DNA from: Treponema sp.
GTDB taxonomy: Bacteria; Spirochaetota; Spirochaetia; Treponematales; Breznakiellaceae
Assembly (NCBI GenBank): GCA_031274565.1
Contig: JAISPY010000183.1
Coordinates: 1 to 5,805 of the forward strand
Length of the DNA stretch: 5,805 nucleotides
Direction: 5' to 3'
Shown: in pieces, positions 1 to 5,186 of the stretch
How the letters are laid out: each line of letters starts with the position of its first letter
Numbering within the stretch: position 1 is the stretch's first letter
The notes under the pieces: generated by a model
The model's database searches: none
Seen by the model: only the letters and a program-made list of their open reading frames with translations
Told to the model about the DNA's origin: nothing
Made by a program: the position numbers and the translations under genes

Positions 1-227
1 AGCGTCGGGTTCTCAGGATCACGCTGTTTGAGTTCATCCCAGAGCCTATCGTATTCCTCGTCGGAAATCTCCGCCTCGCCGTTGTAATAGGACTTTTGGT
101 ACGCGGCGATTTGTGCTTCCAGTTCAGCAATTCGGGCATCCTGCGGGTCAAGCTGCGTACTTTTTTTATTCGCTTTTTTCTTTTTTTGCTCTTTTTTCTG
201 TAGATCATGCATAGTTGCGTCTTTCAT
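1..227 (-). CDS. ligA: NAD-dependent DNA ligase LigA, N-terminal part (cut by window edge)
   Basis: LigA seals nicks in duplex DNA using NAD+ in replication and repair. Only the first 75 codons lie here; the family is usually about 650-700 residues. Residues about 30-76 match the Ia domain, which binds the nicotinamide mononucleotide half of NAD+: a short helix, then YQKSYYNGEAEISDEEYDRL. Y47, D56, Y59 and D60 line up with E. coli Y22, D32, Y35 and D36, and a Tyr stands at the E. coli H23 position. Residues 10-22 form an unusual lysine-rich extension (QKKEQKKKKANKK) before the domain. The ATG (227-225) overlaps the trmB stop as ATGA, and no Shine-Dalgarno sequence is visible before it, so translation probably depends on trmB. 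A second ATG at codon 6 is an alternative start. Catalytic Lys, OB, zinc-finger and BRCT regions are outside the window, so identity rests on this domain only. Confidence 0.85.
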   Translation of the reverse strand, partial: MKDATMHDLQKKEQKKKKANKKSTQLDPQDARIAELEAQIAAYQKSYYNGEAEISDEEYDRLWDELKQRDPENPT

Positions 228-904
228 AACTGGGTCTTAAAGAAAATTTCATACACTCCATGGTTTTTAGCAAGTCCTTTCCGCTCAAACGCGGTCTGGG
301 GCCGCCAGTGTTGGGGCGGGGCAAAGCCCTCATAGGGGTTTGCCAGGCCGGGGGTGGCGGAAAGCTCCCGCAAGGCCCAGTCTCCGTAGTCCGCCCAGTC
401 GGTAACCATGTAGACAAAGCCGCAGGGACCGAGCTTGCGCGCCAAGAGATCCGTAACAGGTCGGGTCATAAGCCTCCGCTTATGGTGCCGCTTTTTTGGC
501 CAGGGGTCAGGGAAAAACACATGAAACCCCTGTACCGAGCGATCCGGGATCCGCTGCTTGAGCACCTCCACCGCATCAGCTTCGATGATCCGGATATTCA
601 GCAACTGCCGCCGCTCAATCTCCCCTAAAAGCCGTCCTATACCCGGACGGTGGACTTCAATCCCCAGGTAATTGGTCCGGGGATTATCCTGGGCAATTTG
701 GGCTGTGGCGATTCCCATACCAAAACCAATCTCGATGATCAGCGGCTGCTCGTTACCGAAGACCTGTTGATAATCCAGAGTCTCCGCTACCAGGGGAATA
801 CCGTACCGGGGAAGGAGCGTTTCATAGGCGCGGCGCTGGGCCTGGCTCATACGTCCTGAACGGCGCACATAACTTTTAATCCCGTAGGGATTTTCTTCCT
901 GCAT
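224..904 (-). CDS. trmB: tRNA (guanine-N7-)-methyltransferase TrmB
   Basis: TrmB uses S-adenosylmethionine to methylate N7 of G46 in the variable loop of tRNAs; it is a soluble cytoplasmic enzyme. The 226-residue reading is of normal length. Visible family marks in order: GIKSYVRRSGRMS near the N-terminus (9-20), the SAM-binding loop IEIGFGMG (57-64), GIEVHRPG (81-88), EADAVE (108-113), the diagnostic FFPDPWPKKRHHKRRL (130-145), TDWADYG (168-174) and the C-terminal TAFERKG...VYEIFF (204-222). I chose the ATG at 904-902 because it is preceded by an AGGTGAGG tract and leaves a typical short N-terminus. A GTG at 931-929 with AGGG upstream would add nine residues and is a real alternative. The stop overlaps the ligA start by 4 bases (ATGA). 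No broken motifs are seen. Confidence 0.95.
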   Translation of the reverse strand: MQEENPYGIKSYVRRSGRMSQAQRRAYETLLPRYGIPLVAETLDYQQVFGNEQPLIIEIGFGMGIATAQIAQDNPRTNYLGIEVHRPGIGRLLGEIERRQLLNIRIIEADAVEVLKQRIPDRSVQGFHVFFPDPWPKKRHHKRRLMTRPVTDLLARKLGPCGFVYMVTDWADYGDWALRELSATPGLANPYEGFAPPQHWRPQTAFERKGLAKNHGVYEIFFKTQL

Positions 905-931
905 AGGAAAACCAACCTCACCTATATTCAC

Positions 932-1168
932 CTCGATCCCTACCGGGAACCGATACCACGTCCATTCCTTAGATGACCGGATTTTTGTATAACCCTGCTT
1001 GATGCGGAAATGGCGGCATAGACCATCTTCGGCGCTGCTTCAGGGGGAGAACCCTTTGCCCTCAGGACCCGCGCACCAATACCATGACCGAATGGTATTG
1101 GTATTGCCTTATGGCATAAGCACTGAGCATACAATGCAAGGCATGTTATTCGTGCCCGGGTCCTTAGG
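932..1168. other. Intergenic gap between trmB and the TRAP operon; no convincing gene
   Basis: These 237 bases lie between the TRAP permease stop and the earliest trmB start. A 64-codon minus-strand frame (1134-940) and plus-strand frames exist, but none shows a recognisable motif or a good ribosome site. The gap holds one strong stem-loop (1075-1102) and weaker inverted repeats to its right: TGCCTT at 1105-1110 with AAGGCA at 1138-1143, and CTTATG/CATAAG at 1109-1121. A trmB promoter presumably lies here, but I cannot point to a clear -35/-10 pair. Confidence 0.5.
1075..1102. repeat. 11-bp perfect inverted repeat (stem-loop) downstream of the TRAP operon
   Basis: The arms are ACCAATACCAT (1075-1085) and ATGGTATTGGT (1092-1102) around a 6-base loop GACCGA. 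The stem lies 66 bases beyond the TRAP permease stop. Neither strand has a T-run right after it, so it is not a classical intrinsic terminator. It could stabilise the 3' end of the TRAP mRNA, be part of a Rho-dependent end, or be a dispersed palindromic repeat. Confidence 0.6.
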
Positions 1169-3103
1169 TCAGCGCCTGCGCTTCCCTCCGATGACCTGCA
1201 CGAGCACTACCACCAGAATAAGGCCGAAACCGATGATATCCGTGAGGAGTCCCGGCTTAATGAGGAACAGCCCCCCGGCAATGGCCGCGAGCCGTTCCAG
1301 AAGATTGATACCCCGAAGTAGGTAGCCCTCAACCCCGACCGCAAGGCCGAACATGCCTATACAGGAGGTAAGCACCATGATCACCACCTGTAGCGGGGTG
1401 GTGTCGATGAAGAGCATAGCGGGGTTATACACAAAGATATAGGGAATGATGAAGGCGGTAATCGCCAGCCGCGTGGCGGTAACTCCGGTCTTGATGGGGT
1501 TTGCCTTGGCAATGGCCGCCCCTGCGTAGGCAGCCAAGGCCACCGGCGGAGTGATGTCCGCGACTATCCCGAAGTAGAACACAAACATGTGGGCAGCCAT
1601 GACCGGTACCCCCATGCGAACCACGATGGGCGCGGTAATGGTGGCCATGATCACATAGTTGGCGGTGGTGGGAATCCCCATACCCAGGATGAGGCAGGCG
1701 ATCATGGTGAGCACCAGGGCAAGGAACAGGCTGTTGTGTGCTACGGTGAGGAGCAGGGAAATCAGGACCTGCCCAAGACCGGTGAGGGATACGATACCAA
1801 CCACGATACCCGCGACCGCGCAGGCCATGGCAACCCCGATGGTGTTCCGGGAGCCGTTTCCCAGCGCCTCTATCAGGGAAACCGGGGTAAAGCGGGTCTC
1901 CTTGCGGAACATACTCACGAGCACCGCGGCGAGTATGGCAAAGCAGGCTGCATAGGCTGGGGTAAACCCGATGCTCATAAGCCCCACCAGGACCAGGACC
2001 GGCAGGAAGAGATAGCCCTTGGCAAGGAGGAGTTTTCCAAAATGGGGGATCGACGCTTTGGGAAGCCCCTTGAGGCCCAGCTTCTTTGCCTCAAGATGGA
2101 TCATGAGGAAGATCCCGGTAAAATAGAGGGCCGCCGGCAGTATGGCGGAAACCGCGATCACCGGATAGGGGATGTTGGTCAGCTCTGCCATGAGGAATGC
2201 GGCGGCTCCCATGATGGGAGGCATGATCTGTCCTCCGGTGGAGGCCGCAGCCTCCACTGCCGCGGCGAATTCCGGTTTATAGCCGATCTGCTTCATCACC
2301 GGGATGGTAACGCTCCCGGAACCCACCGTATTGGCCACGGAGCTCCCCGAATACATACCCTCCAGGGCGCTGGCAATGACCGCCACCTTGGCAGGCCCTC
2401 CTGAGGCGAACCCTGCCACTGAATTGGCCAGATCAATGAAAAAAGAGGCGATCCCTGATTTTTCCAAGAACGAAGCCAGGAAGATAAACAGTACGATAAA
2501 GGTCGAACAGACCCCAATGGGGGTTCCAATGATGCCGTCGGTGGTATAAAAAAGCTGATGCACCACCCGCTTAAGGGAGAACCCCGCGACAAAGGCATAG
2601 GTGATAAACCCCGTAGCTACCACCAGGATAGGAATCCCCACTACTCGGCGGCACAGTTCCGCCAAAATGAGAATCCCCAGGACTCCCATGACGATGTCCA
2701 GGGTTTCAAGCTGGATCGCCCGGCTGATAATAGCCTGAAAATTCACGGCGTAATAAAAAAAGGAAATACTCCCCAGGGTCCCCAATACAAAATCATACCA
2801 GGGTACATGGTTCACCCGCTTCCGCATGCCCTGCCATACCGGGTAGAGGATATACCCCAGGAAAATCAGAATCCCCAGGAAGGCGCTCCTGCGGACCTGT
2901 TCGGGGATCGCGGCCAAGAGGGTCACCCAGAAAACATAGGCGGTAAAGAGGAGCAATAAACCCTTAACCAGATAATCCGGAACTCCTGAAAAACGCCGTA
3001 TATTCGACTCCCGGTCAAACTGGGCGATGAGTTCTTCGGTTTCCTGTTCACTGAGGACGTGAACCGGCTTATGATGATGGTTCGATAGCGAACTATGTGT
3101 CAT
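1169..3103 (-). CDS. TRAP transporter fused permease subunit (4TM/12TM fusion, TAXI type)
   Basis: This is the inner-membrane permease of a TRAP (tripartite ATP-independent periplasmic) transporter. In this subclass the small DctQ-like and large DctM-like parts are one protein. It should import an organic anion delivered by the TAXI protein, using an ion gradient. Its 644 residues are normal for the fused family. A hydrophilic cytoplasmic N-terminus (1-43, including HHHHK-like NHHHK) is followed by many hydrophobic segments. The DctM part carries repeated family signatures: GSSVANTVGSGSVTIP (253-268), GGQIMPPIMGAAAFLMAE (290-307), GMGIPTTANYV (474-484) and ADITPPVALAAYAGAAIA (515-532). It ends in a basic KRRR tail. 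The ATG at 3103-3101 has GAGGAAGG five bases upstream. It is the third gene of the operon, 119 bases after the DUF1850 stop, which leaves room for separate control. The substrate cannot be told from sequence. Confidence 0.95.
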   Translation of the reverse strand: MTHSSLSNHHHKPVHVLSEQETEELIAQFDRESNIRRFSGVPDYLVKGLLLLFTAYVFWVTLLAAIPEQVRRSAFLGILIFLGYILYPVWQGMRKRVNHVPWYDFVLGTLGSISFFYYAVNFQAIISRAIQLETLDIVMGVLGILILAELCRRVVGIPILVVATGFITYAFVAGFSLKRVVHQLFYTTDGIIGTPIGVCSTFIVLFIFLASFLEKSGIASFFIDLANSVAGFASGGPAKVAVIASALEGMYSGSSVANTVGSGSVTIPVMKQIGYKPEFAAAVEAAASTGGQIMPPIMGAAAFLMAELTNIPYPVIAVSAILPAALYFTGIFLMIHLEAKKLGLKGLPKASIPHFGKLLLAKGYLFLPVLVLVGLMSIGFTPAYAACFAILAAVLVSMFRKETRFTPVSLIEALGNGSRNTIGVAMACAVAGIVVGIVSLTGLGQVLISLLLTVAHNSLFLALVLTMIACLILGMGIPTTANYVIMATITAPIVVRMGVPVMAAHMFVFYFGIVADITPPVALAAYAGAAIAKANPIKTGVTATRLAITAFIIPYIFVYNPAMLFIDTTPLQVVIMVLTSCIGMFGLAVGVEGYLLRGINLLERLAAIAGGLFLIKPGLLTDIIGFGLILVVVLVQVIGGKRRR

Positions 3104-3222
3104 ACTGACCTTCCTCTTGTACCTATAAGTTCGGTTACTTTTTTAGTATAGTAAAAAATACAGTACCATAGAGCTAGTTCCAAAATCTGCCATTTTGGAA
3201 CTGCCTCCATAAAGTACAAAAA
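3104..3222 (-). promoter_or_regulatory. Leader between the DUF1850 gene and TRAP permease, with possible internal promoter
   Basis: This 119-base gap is long for the middle of an operon and is AT-rich on its permease side. Read on the minus strand it contains a perfect stem-loop (3202-3176), then a -10-like TATACT (3150-3145), then the permease ribosome site GAGGAAGG (3116-3109). No good -35 box stands 16-18 bases before TATACT, so an internal promoter is only a possibility. Confidence 0.3.
3176..3202. repeat. 11-bp perfect inverted repeat between the DUF1850 and permease genes
   Basis: The arms AGTTCCAAAAT (3176-3186) and ATTTTGGAACT (3192-3202) pair perfectly around the loop CTGCC. No T-run follows on the minus strand within a few bases, so a simple terminator is unlikely. 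As RNA it could block 3' exonuclease or cause partial termination and set different levels of binding protein and permease. As DNA it could be an operator or a dispersed palindrome. Confidence 0.65.
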
Positions 3223-3246
3223 TTAGTACCAACCGGCAAAGCCGGT
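3217..3246 (-). terminator. Weak terminator-like hairpin at the end of the DUF1850 gene
   Basis: On the minus strand ACCGGC-TTT-GCCGGT (3246-3232) forms a 6-bp GC-rich stem over the last DUF1850 codons. The stop TAA follows, then TTTTT (3221-3217). The T-run begins about ten bases after the stem, which is far for an efficient intrinsic terminator. It may attenuate read-through into the permease gene. Confidence 0.3.
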
Positions 3247-3675
3247 CCTACTGACCCGTATCACGATATGGGCATTTTTCCCGCACCGTTCCCGTAAGCT
3301 GATACGTCCCTGCGGTTCGGTTTCCCGGTGTATATATAAGATGTGATCCGAAACCGTGCCCACAATATACTGGAGTTCTTGGAAAGACTGGGTGAATCCC
3401 GTGATTACCAGAGCATCTCCATCCCGGCTCATCCGCTGTCCTGCGGCCAACTCAGCCTGCATCCCCGCACCAAAGGCAAAAAAACGGGCGGCCATAGGCC
3501 GGATTCGGTTTCCCTCCACCCGAAAGCTCTCTCTGACCGGACTTTGATGTATGGAATGGACAAACTCTATAGAAAAGTCCGGTTGTTCTCTTGGTTCCCT
3601 CTCCCTTTCCAGGGTCCAGGCTCCGTAGATTTTACGGGATTCGGCGTCCCGTATCACGAGCTGGGGGATAGCCAC
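3223..3675 (-). CDS. DUF1850 family protein of the TRAP-TAXI operon (start uncertain)
   Basis: This is a small protein of the DUF1850 family, often found beside TAXI-type TRAP genes; its function is unknown. From the only in-frame canonical start (GTG, 3675-3673) it has 150 residues. The core shows FSIEFVHSIHQSPVRESFRV (34-53), then FFAFGAGMQAELAAGQRM (65-82), and a C-terminal beta-rich stretch ending in GFAGWY. This fits the family pattern of a conserved HS..PV.E segment followed by a F.GAGM segment. The same frame stays open upstream and encodes a lysine followed by about 20 hydrophobic residues (KALVAALALG...AVWL, codons 3732-3679), which looks like the true membrane anchor or signal. No ATG, GTG or TTG precedes it in frame, so the GTG start probably removes a real N-terminus. 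It sits between the TAXI gene and permease in the same operon. Confidence 0.75.
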   Translation of the reverse strand: MAIPQLVIRDAESRKIYGAWTLEREREPREQPDFSIEFVHSIHQSPVRESFRVEGNRIRPMAARFFAFGAGMQAELAAGQRMSRDGDALVITGFTQSFQELQYIVGTVSDHILYIHRETEPQGRISLRERCGKNAHIVIRVSRTGFAGWY

Positions 3676-3748
3676 TCGGAGCCATACCGCCCAGGCGGAG
3701 CAACCCAGCGCCAGGGCGGCTACCAGCGCTTTACCGATGGGATCCCAT
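3676..3748 (-). other. Out-of-frame 5' end of the DUF1850 gene (lost start or 1-base frameshift)
   Basis: After the TAXI stop, a purine-rich ribosome-site region (AGGAGGGGGAAGGGG) leads to ATG at 3748-3746. That ATG reads only MGSHR before TAA. The DUF1850 frame is offset by one base and reads WDPIGKALVAALALG from 3747. Removing one G from the GGG after the AT would give MDPIGKALVAALALG in frame. Alternatively, AAG at 3759-3757 changed to ATG would give MGKKWDPIGK. The stretch is therefore coding in character but lacks a normal start. Confidence 0.6.
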
Positions 3749-3766
3749 TTTTTCCCCTTCCCCCTC

Positions 3767-4723
3767 CTATTTGAGCGCGCCGATTTCCCGGAAATATTTT
3801 GTTGCTCCTGGATGGAAAGGCACGGAAATACCCTCTACCGCATAGGCTGCGGAAAGCTCCGCTCCCTTGGCATGGGCCTTTTCGATCTCCCCCTTGCTTT
3901 CAATGAGGGTTTTGGTGAGCTGATACACCGTATCTTCCGAAAGTTTGTTGCTCACGATAAAGGTGGCTTTTACCGCCACGGTCTTTACATCCTCCGTGAG
4001 ACCCCGGTAACTTCCCGCAGGAATGGGGAACTGGGTGTAGAACGGATAAGCCCGGCTCAGATCCGCCGCATGAGCATCGTCAATCTCCAGGATTACGATA
4101 TCCCGGCCAATGGCCAGGTCTACCACCGCGGTGGTGGGGGCCCCGGCCACACAGAAAAAGGCGTCGATCTTGTTGTCCCGGAGGGCATCCGCAGAGGCGC
4201 CGAAACTCAAGTTTTGCTTATGGATATCGTTAAAGGTGATCCCGTATACTTCCAAGATCTGTCTCGCGTTGAATTCGGTTCCGCTCCCCGCATCCCCTAC
4301 GGAAACATTCTTACCCTTGAGGTCCGCAATGGTACGGATCCCCGCAGCAGGATTAGCCACCACCTGACAGACCTCCGCATAGAGGGCCGCCATCGTGGAG
4401 AAATCCGTAATTTTCTCCCCATTAAAAAGGTCTACCCCCCGGTACGCATAGTCCATGACATCGTTCTGCACGATGGCAAGTTCCACTTCCCCTGCGGCAA
4501 TAAGCTGGATATTCGCCTTAGACGCCCCGGTAGACTGAATGGTGATGGGGATCTTGGTTTTTTCCGTTATTATTTGTCCCACCGCGGAACCAAAGGCATA
4601 ATAGGTCCCGGTGTTGCCGCCGGTGGCCATCCGCACCTGGTCTTTGCTGCCCTTGGCATAGCCGTTCAAGCCTATTACCAAGGCCAAGAACGCCGCTACC
4701 ACCATAACTTTTGTACGTTTCAT
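3767..4723 (-). CDS. TRAP transporter solute-binding protein, TAXI family
   Basis: This is the extracytoplasmic substrate receptor of the TRAP system. The 318 residues begin with a Sec-type signal peptide: MKRTK, a hydrophobic core, and a likely cleavage after GYA (about residue 23). No lipobox cysteine is present, so it should be free in the periplasm. The mature part has the TAXI signatures ATGGNTGTYYAFG (33-45), IAAGEVELAIVQNDVMDYA (75-93), VGDAGSGTEFNARQIL (142-157) and the C-terminal HPGATKYFRE (304-313). TAXI receptors generally bind small organic anions such as glutamate or dicarboxylates; the ligand here is unknown. I chose ATG at 4723-4721 because AGGAGG stands seven bases before it. 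The upstream ATG at 4744 would put that site inside the gene and spoil the signal peptide. First gene of the operon, 18 bases before the ATG-like start region of the DUF1850 gene. Confidence 0.95.
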   Translation of the reverse strand: MKRTKVMVVAAFLALVIGLNGYAKGSKDQVRMATGGNTGTYYAFGSAVGQIITEKTKIPITIQSTGASKANIQLIAAGEVELAIVQNDVMDYAYRGVDLFNGEKITDFSTMAALYAEVCQVVANPAAGIRTIADLKGKNVSVGDAGSGTEFNARQILEVYGITFNDIHKQNLSFGASADALRDNKIDAFFCVAGAPTTAVVDLAIGRDIVILEIDDAHAADLSRAYPFYTQFPIPAGSYRGLTEDVKTVAVKATFIVSNKLSEDTVYQLTKTLIESKGEIEKAHAKGAELSAAYAVEGISVPFHPGATKYFREIGALK

Positions 4724-4730
4724 GGTCTTT

Positions 4731-4736
4731 CCTCCT
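4731..4736 (-). promoter_or_regulatory. Ribosome binding site of the TAXI gene
   Basis: A perfect AGGAGG on the minus strand stands seven bases before the ATG at 4723. It settles the start over the in-frame ATG at 4744-4742, which lies upstream of it. Confidence 0.8.
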
Positions 4737-4754
4737 GATACCATTTTTCTTTAC

Positions 4755-4778
4755 AATCGGTATATTATAATCGGTATA
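4755..4778 (-). promoter_or_regulatory. Probable TRAP operon promoter with tandem operator-like repeats
   Basis: On the minus strand a perfect TATAAT (4769-4764) lies about 40 bases before the TAXI start. It is framed by two copies of TATACCGATT (4778-4769 and 4764-4755) whose starts are 14 bases apart. A palindrome ATTGTACAAT (4778-4787) lies just upstream and supplies a TTGTAC that could act as a poor -35. The spacing to TATAAT is only 12, or 17 to the following TATACC, so the exact -35/-10 pair is uncertain. The repeats around the -10 suggest a repressor or activator site. Confidence 0.5.
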
Positions 4779-4832
4779 ATTGTACAATATTTTTACGCAT
4801 ATATACAAGGCATCGCATTGCCTAATAATTTT

Positions 4833-4879
4833 TCTAGCCGAAAAGGCAGGTGAAACTAGGAACTACAATCTAGCCGAAA
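4833..4879. repeat. 11-base direct repeat TCTAGCCGAAA at the end of the integrase remnant
   Basis: Two exact copies lie at 4833-4843 and 4869-4879, 36 bases apart. They straddle the stop codon of the integrase-type remnant. Short repeated motifs at the ends of such elements often serve as transposase-binding sites, so these may mark the terminus of the older insertion sequence. A small hairpin AGGCA/TGCCT (4808-4823) lies just outside. Confidence 0.5.
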
Positions 4880-5186
4880 CCTCCTGACCGGAGGTGTTTA
4901 ACCCCTTAGCCTTTTCACCGGTTATCCGCAAGAGGCGGTCCCTCATTTTGTCCATGGCTCTTTTGAGTGCCACGGGGTTATACGACGCCACCCGCTTTTT
5001 CAGTTCCGTCTTGACTTCATCGCTGACATCCTCCGACTCAAGCATGCTCTGGTAAGGCGTTTTCGGCTTGTCGTATATCTTTTTGTAACGCCCGTTTTCA
5101 AGGCGGATTTTGCCGGTAATCTTGATCGAAGGGTAAAAGTAGTTATTGAGCGGACACAGGCAGCGGTATACCTCGGTGAGGACATC
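4863..5186 (-). pseudogene. C-terminal remnant of an rve-integrase-type IS transposase
   Basis: The frame encodes 107 residues to TAG with no start at its left boundary: it begins abruptly with DVLTEVYRCLCPLNNYFYPS, next to the end of the neighbouring IS. It continues with RYKKIYDKPKTPYQSMLES and a NPVALKR segment. The order NNYFYPS..K, Y(K/D)KP.TPYQ..L, then NPV.L, is typical of the C-terminal region after the catalytic core in a group of integrase-domain transposases common in bacterial IS elements. The catalytic DDE domain is absent from this window, so the fragment cannot be active. An internal ATG (5045) could give a 60-residue peptide but has no sign of being a real gene. The 5' part may lie beyond the right edge, on the far side of the ISAs1 element. 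Confidence 0.7.

Noticed and set aside
940..1134. 64-codon minus-strand frame in the trmB-TRAP gap
   Set aside because: No recognisable motif or convincing ribosome site, and it is interrupted by the palindrome region; not enough to call a gene.
1075..1143. tRNA gene or CRISPR repeat in the hairpin-rich gap
   Set aside because: The inverted repeats do not form a cloverleaf with T-loop features, and there is no regularly spaced repeat.
1589..2404. 271-codon plus-strand open frame opposite the permease
   Set aside because: Rich in His, Gly and Asp, as expected from the reverse of hydrophobic membrane codons; no motif, and it lies wholly within the permease gene.
3737..4738. 333-codon plus-strand open frame opposite the TAXI gene
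   Set aside because: It is antisense to a clearly recognisable gene, shows no domain, and its composition is what the codon bias of the minus-strand gene produces.
4742..4744. Upstream ATG as start of the TAXI gene
   Set aside because: It lies before the perfect AGGAGG that serves the ATG at 4723 and would add seven residues ahead of a normal signal peptide.
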